A DNA stretch of 64,000 nucleotides from Ovis canadensis (lineage: Eukaryota > Chordata > Mammalia > Artiodactyla > Bovidae), in the NCBI RefSeq assembly GCF_042477335.2, contig NC_091249.1:51630001-51694000 (forward strand), written 5' to 3'. This document shows, one piece after another, positions 37,050-49,100 of the stretch. The stretch's first letter is position 1, and each line of letters starts with the position of its first letter. The notes beneath the pieces are model-generated. The model made no database searches, was not told the DNA's origin, and worked only from the letters and a program-made list of their open reading frames with translations. The position numbers and the translations under genes are program-made.

Positions 37050-37120
37050 CTAGTCACCACCCTCGAAGCCCTCCTCCTCTTCCGGTACTGGGTCTGCATC
37101 CCAACAGGTGATGTCGATTT
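37050..37120 (-). CDS. DBN1: DBN1 coding exon 14 (terminal)
   Basis: Encodes [20 protein letters not shown] then GGD and stop. The acceptor reads cccacatcatag on the minus strand. Confidence 0.97.
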
Positions 37121-40100
37121 CTATGATGTGGGGAAGGGAAAGGAGTTAGGATGGCTCAGCAGATCATGCCTGTATCCATCCCAAACCCAGCGAGCTGTCC
37201 CAGCTGTGTATGGGGGAAGGACTGCCTGGCCACACTTGAACGCAGCACCCCCACCCGAACTCCTCTCCATCATCCATCCCAGCACTACCTGGAGGCTTGT
37301 TGTAGAACACAGGAGGCGGAGCCTTTGCACATAGCTCTTCTGATTGGACAAACTCCTCCTCCTGTGATTGGCTGAAGTACCCCTCACTGGCCTGAAGGAG
37401 AAAAGCTCCAAGTCACTGGGCCCCACCCAGCAGGACTAGGGCTGACCTACCAGGCCTGAGCTCGTTTCCCCAGCAACCAGTGAGTCCATCAGTGGTTGCC
37501 AGGGAAACACAGATGGCTACCCTGGGAATAAAAGCAGAGCTGGCCCATGGAGGGGAAATGAAACAGCTTCCCCCCAACAATGTGGGCCACAGAGAAAGGG
37601 GGCAGGGTATTGTTGCAAGCCTGAGGAACCAAGGGTCAGCCCCCTGCTCCAGCCCTGACTACTTCCCCTCCCGTCAGGTAGCCCCAGCCCCACCTGGGTC
37701 CCCTCCTTCTGGGTGGTCTCGCCATTGGTCAGCAGGTGGGGCTCTGGTTCCAGCTCTGGCTCCAGCTTCTGATCCAGCTCTTCTAGAGCTGAGGGCAGAG
37801 TTGGAGCCTGGGGGGCAGCCAGGGGCTCCCCTTCTACTTCCTCCCCTGGGTCACAGAAGGTGGCTGGCGGCTCAGGCAGCTCATCAAAACTGAGAAGATT
37901 GGCACTGCCTTCTCCTGCTGGCAGCAGTGGCTCCTGAGCCACCTCATCCAGCAGGGGCACCTCTGCCAGCATGACTTCGGCACCTGAAGGTGGTGTGGGG
38001 GCCTGAGGCTCAGCCTGGGGTGCAGAGGCCCCTTCCCCATTGCCTGGCCACAGGTCAATGAGGCTGGCAGCGGCAGGGGTGATGGTGTTAGCAACAGCAG
38101 TATCAGCAGCGGCAGTGTCGGTTTCAATGGCATCAGCTGCTGGGCTGTCGGCTGCAGAGGCTCCAGCCATGGCAGGCTCTAGAGAGGCAGCCAGGTCTGC
38201 CTGCTCTGTAGATGCCATGAACATCAAGTCCTCCTCCATGGGGCTGCCTTGGCCCTCGGGAGGCTCCGAGGCCTGAGGGGACTCCTCCAGGGGGCCAGCT
38301 CTGGCCTGAGGGGCTCCTGCTCTGGCTTCCTTGCTGGTCTCTTCACTATCCAGGCTGAGGCTGGGCTCCTGGGTCTCTGTTGAAGCAAAGACAGAGGAGA
38401 CGTGTGATCAGCTTCCAGGAAAGGATGCAGGCCCTGGGCAGCCACCAGACAGTATCCTGCTTACCCACTGATGAGTTCAGAAAAGAAGGCCTCCACTAAG
38501 ACTTCCATGAAGACTGCCTTCTAACGCCCACTGGCCCCTGCTGCCCCTTTACCCGCAGTCTTTAAACTGCTCAGCAGCCCTGGAAGGAAGGCCGTCCCCA
38601 CTCCAGGGAGACCCTGAGGTCCAGAGAAGGCAGGTCTGACCAGCGCTTGTCCCTGCCCCAGCCACTTTCAGGGCCATAAAGGGGCCACTTGGAGTTCCCA
38701 GTCCAGGGGCTAGGGACCCTCACATACCTTGGGCTGCTGGGGGTGGCGGCGGCAGTGGTGGAGGCTGCGAGGACGTGACCTCATCCAGGGCCCGCTCGAT
38801 CTGCTCAGCAACAGGGGTGGAGGCCGTGCTGGAGTCAGAGGGGCTCCGGGCAGGGAGAGGGGTAGGTATCATCCTCCGGTGGCTGTCCAGGTGGCTGCCT
38901 GTGGGACAGAAAACCCCAAGCTGATCAGTGAGGGCCAAGGAGCCAGACAGAAACAGGACTGTCCAACTTGGGGCCTGGCCAGCCCCTCCTCTCTGGAGTC
39001 TGGGTGGGGGCTGGGAGCTCCCCAGGCCCCCAGGGGCTAGACCACAGCTCTAGACCTTGCAAGCCAGGCCCCCGGAGGGCCAGTGCCCCTTCAGGGCCAG
39101 GGGAAAGAAGCAGGCAGTACCTGCTCTGGGGATAAGCGCCAGAGATCAGTGGATCAGGCTGGGGGAGGGCAGGGGGGCTGCTGGGAAGCGGGGCCCTCCG
39201 TACCCCCTCCCGCAGAGGCCTGGGACTGCTACCTACATGGGAGGGAGGAAGAGAGGTTTGGGGTGCGGTGACAGGTGATATAGGGAAAGGGAGTCCGTGG
39301 AGGGGAGGAAGAGGAAGAGGAGGAGGAGGAAGGCCCACTGTCCGATGCCTTTATGAAAGGGCAGTACGGACGACCTGCCAAGAGAGACAGACAGAGAGAG
39401 AGAGACAGAGGACAAGAGAGGGTCAGTCTCCCCCACCCCCATCCTGAGGCCTCACCCACCCCCAGGCTGGCCCTGGATGTCCAAGCTGCCTTCAGCCAGG
39501 GCGCACATTCAGCCAAGCGGGACCAGAGCCTCAGGCCATCAGACCACTGCCACCAGCACCAGCCACACATAGCAAAGAGCCTGATACATCACGATGCGGC
39601 CAGCCTCCCAGAGTCTGGGCAGCCCAAGCCCAGGAACAGCCTGCCCCACCCCTAGAGCCCTAGCACTTGAGCCAAGCACACAGAAGGGGCAAGCAGGCCA
39701 GCAGACAGGGAGCAGAAAGGTGCTTCAAGGAGAGGTGGAAGCCATACAGGGAGAATCCAAACAGGGAACCTGGAGTACAGCTCCAGGCTGCTCAATCTCA
39801 GGACAGGACGAGGCCCCACTCCCCATGCACCTGCAGTTCTTCAGATAAGACAAGTTCAGTCCCAGGAGGGCCGCTCACTGCAGCCAGGGGGTTCCCTCAG
39901 CCCCAGATGGCCTCTAGCACCACCCACTGCTCAGACCAGGCCCTGCTCAAGCCCTTCTCGGCCCTGCCACCTGGAGGCGGTGGGTGGAAGCACATGTGAT
40001 GCTTGGCCTTGCCTTCTCCAAGGGGCCCTCGGGCAAGGAAGATCCCAAAGAGGCTCAAGACCAAAACCTGAGGAGTGGGGGTTGGGTAAGGGTGTGGGAG

Positions 40101-43100
40101 CTGGGACTACCTGGTCGGTGGTTGAAGGGTGAGGGCACATCGCAGCTGCCTGCGGAGGCCGAAGCGACTCTTTCCTGCTGCTTAAAGAACTCCCGTGGAT
40201 TATCAGGTCGCTGGGCAATAATGGCTGCTGCCTCCTGGGGGCACATGGACAGTCAGGCCAGGCGGGGCCTGACTGAGGCACCCAGGCCAAACTCAGATGC
40301 CTGGTCCCCCCCACAGTGCTCACCTCTACCTCTGACTCTGACTTCTTCATCTGGGTCTCTTCCTCCTCATCCCGCTGGTCACCCTGGAAACCAAAGGGAT
40401 GGTGTTCTGAGCACCCCGCCCCCACAGGAGCTCTGGGCTTTCTTACAGCCCACTTCTTTCACTACCAAAAACCACTTTCACGACCCAGTCCCACAGCACC
40501 TTCTATCTGCAAGGTCCTCAGCTGCCTCATCTCCAGTCCAGACAGGCCCCTGGGCACCCAGGGCCATCCAGGAACACCCCCACCTTTGTAGCTAACTTTT
40601 CTCGAACCTCTTAACCCAGTACCTGGCTAGCCACACCCCCATCCGTGCAGCCTGAATCTTGGTATCATGACTGAGGCTTCACTAGTCCCCTGCCTCCTTG
40701 CTCTTTCCCTCTATTTCTTTCTCTATAGACCCTGAAATTATCTTTTCAAAACATTAATTGCCATCACTTAAAAATCATGAATCTGCCTGCAATGCAGGAG
40801 ACCTCTGTTCAATCCCTAGGTCGGGAAGATCCCCTGGAGAAGGAAATGGCAACCCACTCCAGTAGTCTTGCCTGGAGAATTTCATGAACAAAGGAACCTG
40901 GCAGGCTTCAGTCCGCGGGGAAGCAAACAGTCGGACATGACTAACTATTACTCACTCACTCAAAAACCAAGTTTCTTACTGAAATCAGGCTCTTCAGTTT
41001 CTTTTGAAAATGCCAACAGCCCTGGCAACACAGGCCTGTGTGCCCCAAAGCAGCTTTCAACTAGAGTTGCAGTGCAGCAGCCTCAGTTTGCCACAGTCCC
41101 CACCACTCCCTACTACCCTTCACTTGCTGTTTTGGGACTGCAGCCCCAGGAGTAAAGATAGGTGTGTGAGTCCTTGGTTGGGCCTCCCCTCTCCCTGCCT
41201 GATCCAGCCCATCATCTCTCCCAACATTCCCCTCCTGCCCTGACTCCCACACCCCCTGTGAAATGCAGACATCAAGCCCTCAGCACAATGGAGTTGTAGG
41301 TCCTGTAACATGTGTACAACTTCCCAACTCTCTGCCTTGGCAGAGGAAATGAATCTCTCTCCCCATGTGCCTGACCCCCACCCTGGGTCCAGCTCTTCCT
41401 GCTTCCGGCCTCAGCTTCGGCACAGCCTCCTGGGGAAGGGGCCCTTGGCCCATTCAGGTCATTTCCTTCCCTGGGCCCCCATGAGGTGTTCCAGCCATAT
41501 ACCGATCACACTGTGTCATAATTTCCTGTTTCTGGATCATCTCCCCACCCTCTGTGGGTGACACAGGATGAAAACTTATGTATGTGGGTGAGTGGTCAGC
41601 CTGACGTTCAGTGGTACCTGTTTCCTCAGTTGACCTCACCACGCCAAAAGCCTCAAGAGGGTTGTCACCCTAACCACCACTTCTTGTCTCCCAGAATGAA
41701 GTCTAAACTCCTCTTCTGACCTCGCTCTCTCCTCCCAAATTTCCAAGGGACTCCAGTCAAGCTCTGTCTTTCCTCAAAACATACATCCCAGCAGCCTCTG
41801 CTGCTATGCCACCCCTGCCTAGTGCCACAGGACTAGGTTCTCAGCCTCATTCAAAAAAAGCACCAGAGGCAGCTTACCACAAAAACCTTAACTACCAATA
41901 CTGTGAGAAGCACGGAAACAAATCAGAGCTGGGGGTAGGAGAGACATCACCACAGTAATCGGAAAGGTCAATGGTGCTGCTGTGCTTCAGCACCTTCAGA
42001 TAAATAAACTCCTAGTATCCCAGGCAAAAACGGAACCCACATAAGGAAGGCAATTCTTATCAGAAGGGAGAAAGCAGAGTACCTTGTAAGTCAAAAGAAA
42101 GCATTTTACGGTTGTAAATTCCAAAGTTTCTTGCGGGAGACCTTCCTCAGGGGACCTGAAGTTGCAAGGTCACCACAGTGACCTGTTAAAATGCCTACTG
42201 TCACAGTTACAGGAGCCATGCTTGGAGGGCCAGATGAGACTATAAAATAATGGTGTGACGCTGTAAATCCTTGCCTGGAACACTGGTAACTGGTGAAGAT
42301 AAGCGATCAAGTCAAGGGTCACTAAACTATTGTTTCTACTTTTGTGTGCACGTGTATGTGAGATTTCCCGTAAGTTTTTTTTCCCAAAAGACTTTGCTCT
42401 GAATGGATCAACAAAATCTGGTATACATGTACTATGGAATACTAATAGTTTTCAAAAGGAAAGACATTCTGACACATAGATGAAGCCTGAAGATGCTATG
42501 CTAAGTGAAATAAGCCAGTCATAAATGGTAAAATAACTGCGTGATTCCCCTCATACGAGGTACTTAGTCACATCACAGACACAGAAAGCAGTTGCCAGGG
42601 GCTGAGAAAGGTGACGATGGGGAGTTAGTGCTTAACGGATTCGAGGTTCAGTATGGGAGGATGAAGAAAATTCTGGAGACAAACAGAGGTGACAGCTGTA
42701 CAAAATAAATACACTTAACGCCATGGAACGATACACTTAAAAATGGTAAAGATGGTACCTTTTGTGTTATGTACCTTTTGCTGCAGTTAATTCATCAGCT
42801 AATTGTATAAGAGCCTTGCTCATCTTGCTCTCCACCATATTTCCAACACCAGCACGTGGCAGGTAGCAAGTTTGCTGAATGAATGACTTTGGAGCTTACT
42901 ACCCACACATTCTTTCCACCCTCTAGAGGCTAATGAGTGGAATGATCTATAACAGCCATTAATGCCAGTGCCTGAAGGACTGTCCTGCCACCTCCCTCCC
43001 AGCCTCCTGTGGGTGTGAGTTTGAAGTCTGCTTGAGTCCCCATGGCCCAACAGCTACCCACCAGTCTCAGTCCAGACGACTACTGCCTACCTCCTGTCCC

Positions 43101-46100
43101 AAACTGTACCATGCTCAGCAATTAATGATCTTTGCTATTTCTCAAATGTAAAATTCAATTCAAAGCGTGAAGATCTGTCTCCACTGTGGTTGTGAAAGGG
43201 TCAATCCATGATGATCCTAGGGCCATCCCAATGTTTGGAGGGTCACCCAAGTACCCCTGGAATTAATGCCTGCCCTAAAGGAGACACTACACATACTTGT
43301 ATACAGATGTTCAGAGCACCAGCCCAGATTCTTTCAGTGGCTCTATAGCATTACTACAATGGGGACCAGGCCTCAAGTCCCATTAAGTACAGGAAGCATG
43401 GCTAATGTACCTTGAGCCCCTCAAGTCCTGCTGGAAGTAGGCAGGAGGAGCCTGGTCAATGAGGGTTTGGGTCAACATAGATTTTCTCTTTTAGTCTAAA
43501 CTTCTCCAAAGAGATCTCTTCCCACAGCCAGGGGACAGAACCCCACATGATCAGGGGTCAGGCCTGACATGGCAGGACATCCCATGCTGATGCAAGGGTA
43601 CCCTGAATGCACAGCACTGTCCCCAAGACTCTGACTATCCCCCAAGGGACCCAGTAACTCAGGTACCATCCCCACTTCCCTGACCAGGAAAGAGAAACTG
43701 TGGACTAAGAACTTACAAAGATAGATTGCTCCTTCAACCGCCTCTTGGCCTCCTCAGCCTCTAAAGTCTGTTGTTTCCTCCTGGAATGAAAGTTGCAGGC
43801 GAGCCCTTAGGACTGGCCGACGTGGGGCCGTGGAGGTGGGGGTGGGGGTGGAGCTGGGGTCACACCTGTGTTCCTCAATCTGCTGCTCTCGCTCCCGATA
43901 TCGGCGCTCCCGCTCCTCCTGCTCCTGCCGCTCCTGCTCCATCCGCTCTTGCTCAAATCTGAGTCTCTCATCCAGGGCCTTCTTCCGCTCCTCCTCCTTC
44001 CTCAGTTCTTCCTCCTTCTGCAGCCCCCCAGTGCCAAGGCAGTGCAGGCCCTGAGCTTGTGGCCCGGCCCACCCCACCCACATCCCTGACCCAGGCTTCT
44101 GTGAATTCAGGGGCTTTCAGTGTGGGGAGCACATGGGACAGGCCCTGCTGTTGAAGGGAGGGACTTTAGGAGAGGAGCCAGAGCAGCCCTGTGGGGTCAA
44201 GACAGGGAGGAGCCACCCAGCCAGCAGGCCAGGGTCGGGGTCTGCACCTTGGCCTGCTCCCAGAATTGCTCGCGGTTAAGCCGCTTCATCTCCACAGCGG
44301 CATCAGTCTTCTGATAGGTGGTGCCCTGCAGAGTTCAAGGGGCCTGGTGTGAGTGCAGCCCACAGGCCAAGTGCTGGGGAGCACCCCTCTGCCCCCCCCA
44401 CAAAACACTGAGGACCGAGAGGGGACTGGCCAGTGGAGCGCCAGGCAGGGCCAGCCCACCAGAGGTGCACACTGACCACCGGCTCTGCATTCTCGTCCTC
44501 ACGGAGCCGTAGTCGGTGCAGCACAGGGCTGGAGAGCCGCGCCAGCCCATTGGAGAGCCGCTGCCCAATGGCGCCTGCATCGATGTCCTCCACGCTACTG
44601 GCATTCACGATCACGTCGACGCCCTGCCGTAGGAAGAAGGCAGGTTCAGGCAGCCAGTCCCCGTGCCTGTCGCCAACCCCCACAAGCCCTGACCCCACAC
44701 GCACCTGGAAGAACTCGGCCACCTTAGCCACATGGCTGGCACAAGCACATTTGCGGGCATCAGGTACATCCTCACCAACCTGCAAAGTCACAGCAAAGGA
44801 GATAGGGAAAGGACAAGAGTTAGGGGCAGGCTGAGGCCTGGAGCTCTCTTCCCGCAGCATCAGTGAGTGGAGAGGGTTGAAGGAGAACAGTTCTGGGGCC
44901 CTCAGCTCCCCTCCCCAGCCCACCAGTGCATACCCAGTTGATGAGCACGTATTTCGGCAGAGCGGCCTGGGAGTCCTTGACACTGCAGAAGCCATACATC
45001 ACCCTCTGGTTCTCAAAGTGGCCGGAGAGCTCCTGCAAGCCCCCATCTGGGGGAATCAGGAGGGTTGTCAGGCCCAATCTCCTGAACCCCTCCCCCACAA
45101 AGGGCCTGGAATCCAAAGCAAGGACTCCTCTCATGGGCTCTGCAGACACCCCCAGAGATCTACAAGTCCCACAGTTCTGTGCTGGTGTGAAAGAGACAGC
45201 AGGCAAGTACGAGTTTTGCCTTTTAATCCCCCAGGACCTTGGAGAACTGAGGATGTGTTCTTCACACATCAAGTCTCACGCGGTGCTAGCACCCACTGAG
45301 GTAAATTAAAACCTTTTTGGGCTCTGGAGAAAGTGGGGTGATCCGGGCCATCCCTGTCAGGCCCCTTCCCACCTAGCTGTGTGACTCTGGGCAAGTCACA
45401 CTCCTTCTCTGAGGCTCGGTCTTTTCATAATCAAACAGGAAACCAGTCTCCCTCCCTCCCCACCCTAGGGATCTTAGGGATGATTGCAGGAAGGACACTT
45501 GCCAGACAAATAATGGTCTGCTGGACGCAGGCAAGCAAGCCTAGAAGTGGCCTGGAGCCAGACGGGTGGGGAAGAAAACAACCCAACCGGAGGAGGGGGC
45601 GGGAGGAAGACAAAGGAATGGCTGGAATTCTTACCTCCTGATGCTGCAAGCTTGAGGTCATCTGAGCCATCCTCATAAGTGTACAGAGCCCTGGGGAGAG
45701 GGAGGGGTGGCTCGAAGAACTGTCAGGGCCCAGGCAGCCAATTTTGGGTGGAGATGGCTCTGGGAGGGTAGGAGGGACACAGAGGGGGCAGGACAGGAGG
45801 GGGGATTCCAGCCTAGCACTTAAGCCTTATCACCATGACAACAGAGCTAAGCACCATTTCAGGCTGGAACTCAGTGGGGGACAGTTTAGGATTTGATGGA
45901 GGGAGGCTCGGATCAGGTGGAAAGCAGGCAGTGGGGAAGGAATTGCTGGCCAGTGGCTCGCTTTCAGTAAGTCAGTGTGCTGTGTCCTCGGAGCCCTGGC
46001 CCTAGCAGCCTGCAACCCAGCCAGTGGTGTGAGATGGAGATTCCAAGGCGACGGGTTCCTTGGTTACCGTTCCCTGGCTACAGCTCCTCATCCCCCATTG

Positions 46101-49100
46101 GTGGTTGCCAGGAACCTACCTGGCGCGTGCCTCGGTACCCACTGCCCCCTCCCCCCACAACAGGGGGGGCAGGGAGAGAGAACCTGGCGCTGTTCAGCTC
46201 TGGGCATCCCCCTGGTAACCACGGCAACCCAGCAATTGGCACGCGACTGGCCCACCCAGCTGCATTCTCCTGAACACAAAGGACCCTGGGGACACACCCT
46301 CATCCTCAACCTCAGACTCTCTGAAATGGGATGAGGTCACCATGGCCACTCTTGCCTGGACTCTGGCCTTTGGGCGGTGGCGCTTTCTTGGCCTTCCAGA
46401 CCTAGGCTGCCTCTGCCCTAGCTGAGGTTCTCGTCTCCGGGGACTGCTGGCCTTTCCTTCCCTCTCAGCTCCGGCAGAGAGCTGACCCAGCGGCCTTCCT
46501 CCTCCCTAGCTTTTTCTCCACAGGTAGGAGTGGCTCAACATCCATTTTACACAAGAGAAGAGAGAAATGTCTCCTTCCCGGGACCCACTTGGAGGAAGAC
46601 CGGCTTGGGGCCAGGAAGAAAGGCCGGAGGGGCAAAGAGGCTCAGCCCCTCCTTCAAGCTCCCTTTCCCTGACCGCCAAGGCAGGGTGCTGGGAGGAGAC
46701 CAGCGAGATGCAGAAGAGAAAGCGAGCTAGGAGAGGAGGCAGAAACGGAAGACAAGGGAAGGGAGGGACGCGAAGGGATGGAGAGAAAATGAAGGCGCGG
46801 GGAGGAGAAAGGGGTGGGAAGGAAAGAGGGAGGAGGGAAGAGGGCGAGAGGGAGGAGAGAAGAGGGCGGGAGAGAGGGAGGTGGGAGGAGGCCGGAAGGC
46901 CTGGTCCAGGCCCAGCCCCATGAGGTCAGCACAAGTCACTGCCAAATGGGCCCCAGCCCCTCCCTGCTTCTCAGGATCCCTTCCCTCCTAAAAGGGACAC
47001 AGGTGGGCTGTGGGGCCAGAAACTCCCCGTCCAACTGTTGCCTGGGCCCCAACCCTGGCAGCTGCCTTCTCCACACAGCTGTCCCACCACCTGTCTGGCT
47101 GCCCTAAGCTGCCACTGCGAACAAAAGGCCCTCAGAGACGAAGGATCTGCCCCTTTGCATCCCGCAGCTGGGAAACTGAGGCAGGACTCCACGACTCTGG
47201 TTCCCAGACACTGCACTAGCCATCAAGTCACACTTCCCCGGCGTGACCTGTCAGACTCTCCCAGGCTCTCTGTGGCTCTTCCCAAGAACAAGTGTCCTCC
47301 CCTTCCATTCTTTACTCCTTGTCTACCCACCTTCAGTCACCTTTCTGTGCTGCAGCCCTGGCCCTTACCTGGTGAAAACCATAGCTAAGTTCAAAGATTT
47401 CAGCAGGCCTTCATCCCTGAGCTCCACCCGACCTGCCTTTCCAGCCAGACCTCCGTATCCAAACCATACACTTGGATCACACTGGATGGGTCCCTGATGT
47501 CCAGCACAGTTCTGGGCATTTCCCACCCTAGGGCCTTTGCATATGAGTCTCCCTTCACAGGAAGGCCAAATCTGCTTCTCCATCCCATGTCCACCCCTGA
47601 CTGAAATCCCTCAGGGACCCAATGCCAGCTCCCCAGGAAGCCTTGCCCTGCACCTCCCTCCCCAGGGTGCTTACCACACCCCAGCAAGGATGGGAAGAGG
47701 CACCTGAAGCTGCCTGGGATCTCACTAGACCTGTGCTTTGGGTGGGTTGGAGCTGGTGAAACCGAAAGGGGGTGGGAGGGAGGGAGGCAGGAATCTCCAC
47801 CTCCAACCCCTGGAGATAGACACTGTTCCAAACCGTAAGCTTCGTGAAGGTGGGACATTTAACTCAGACTTTCAAGACAGCACAGAGCAGCTCTAGTTGG
47901 TATTTGCCATCTAAAAACCATCTCAGCCAGAGAAAGTGGACCGGGGTGAGTGGAAGATGGAATGTAGCAGATCCAGGAAGATTCTGGGTTGAGCTGAGGA
48001 TGGGGGCTGCAGGGTAGGTGGATTCCTCAGGACAATTACACTCTCAGGATATCAGAACTGGAAGGGCCTTGAGCATCCCGGGTATGGCAGAGCCCAACTC
48101 CCTCTCCTGCTTGTCAACAGGAGCAGGGACTCGTGTGGTCATACAGTGAGTCAGGTCACGTCCAGGGTAACACCAGTTCTCACTACATAATCTGCCTTTC
48201 CATGGTCCCCTGCTCCCAGCCTCAGGCAGCAGTCTACTCCAGAGTAAGCCACCTGGGTGTGACCTCCCCGACCCTTACTCCCTACTCAGAGGAGGGCAGT
48301 GCCAAGCCCCCTTTTGCCCAGATGGTGATTTTATCCAGCACACCCTCCTCCAGCCTCAGTGCAGGGTCTGCTCCTGAGTCTGGAGACCCCACTGTACTCT
48401 GGCTCTGTGCTGGGTGCTAGGGGCCCTCATGTCCCTGAAGACTCTCACATTCTTTCTACCAAATGTTTATCTGGGCCCTTGGGAGTGAGCAAATGTGTGT
48501 ATGTGCGAGGGTGCGTGTGTACATCTGTGAGTGTACCACACACAACCCAGATCGGGGCGGGGGGTGGGGGGTGACGCACGCCAGTGATGAATAATAACTC
48601 GCTTGAGCCACATGGATGCTGCTGGGTGGTGGGAGCCCAGGCCTCCGCTGAGCAGGATGCGGGCCAGCAGTGGTTGTGGGAGCTCCGCTTTTTGGAAGGT
48701 GGGGGGAAATGGGGTGGAGATAGGCAGCACCCCCAGACTGAAGAGCATTCTGAGGTGGGTTGCGCCTCTCTCCAGGCACGGCCCATATCCCATGGCCGGC
48801 TCCTCCACCAGGCCAAGCCAGCCACTTGCCCTCAACTCCTCCCATGATCTCAGCCCCCCTGGGACAGGGCTGGGACAGAGGGTGGGCTGCTTGCCTGCTT
48901 AGCCCATCTTGGCCTCTCCTGTGACTGACCCGCAAGACACGAGCGCTTGCTTGTCTCCCTCGTCCATGCCTCCAGGCCTGGCTGCCCGCCAGTGCTGCAG
49001 TACTGTGGCATGGATGCCTGGCCATCTTGTCCCCTCCTCCAGCCCCCAGGTCAGTGTCTTCCCAGCATGAGGGTGAGGCCAGCCCAAGTGTGGTCCCTCA

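Larger units (their letters stand above)
40390..43710 (-). other. DBN1 intron 8
   Basis: About 3.3 kb without exons. It holds a Bov-tA (40780-40965), L2-like sequence near 41660-41810 and an L1 3' end (42400-42795). Confidence 0.7.

Noticed and set aside
44472-44477. Unusual DBN1 exon 5 donor (gtcagt) suspected to be a wrong boundary
   Set aside because: The phase is exact, the next exon begins with the expected GTTYQKTD, and GT is kept. A weak but valid donor.
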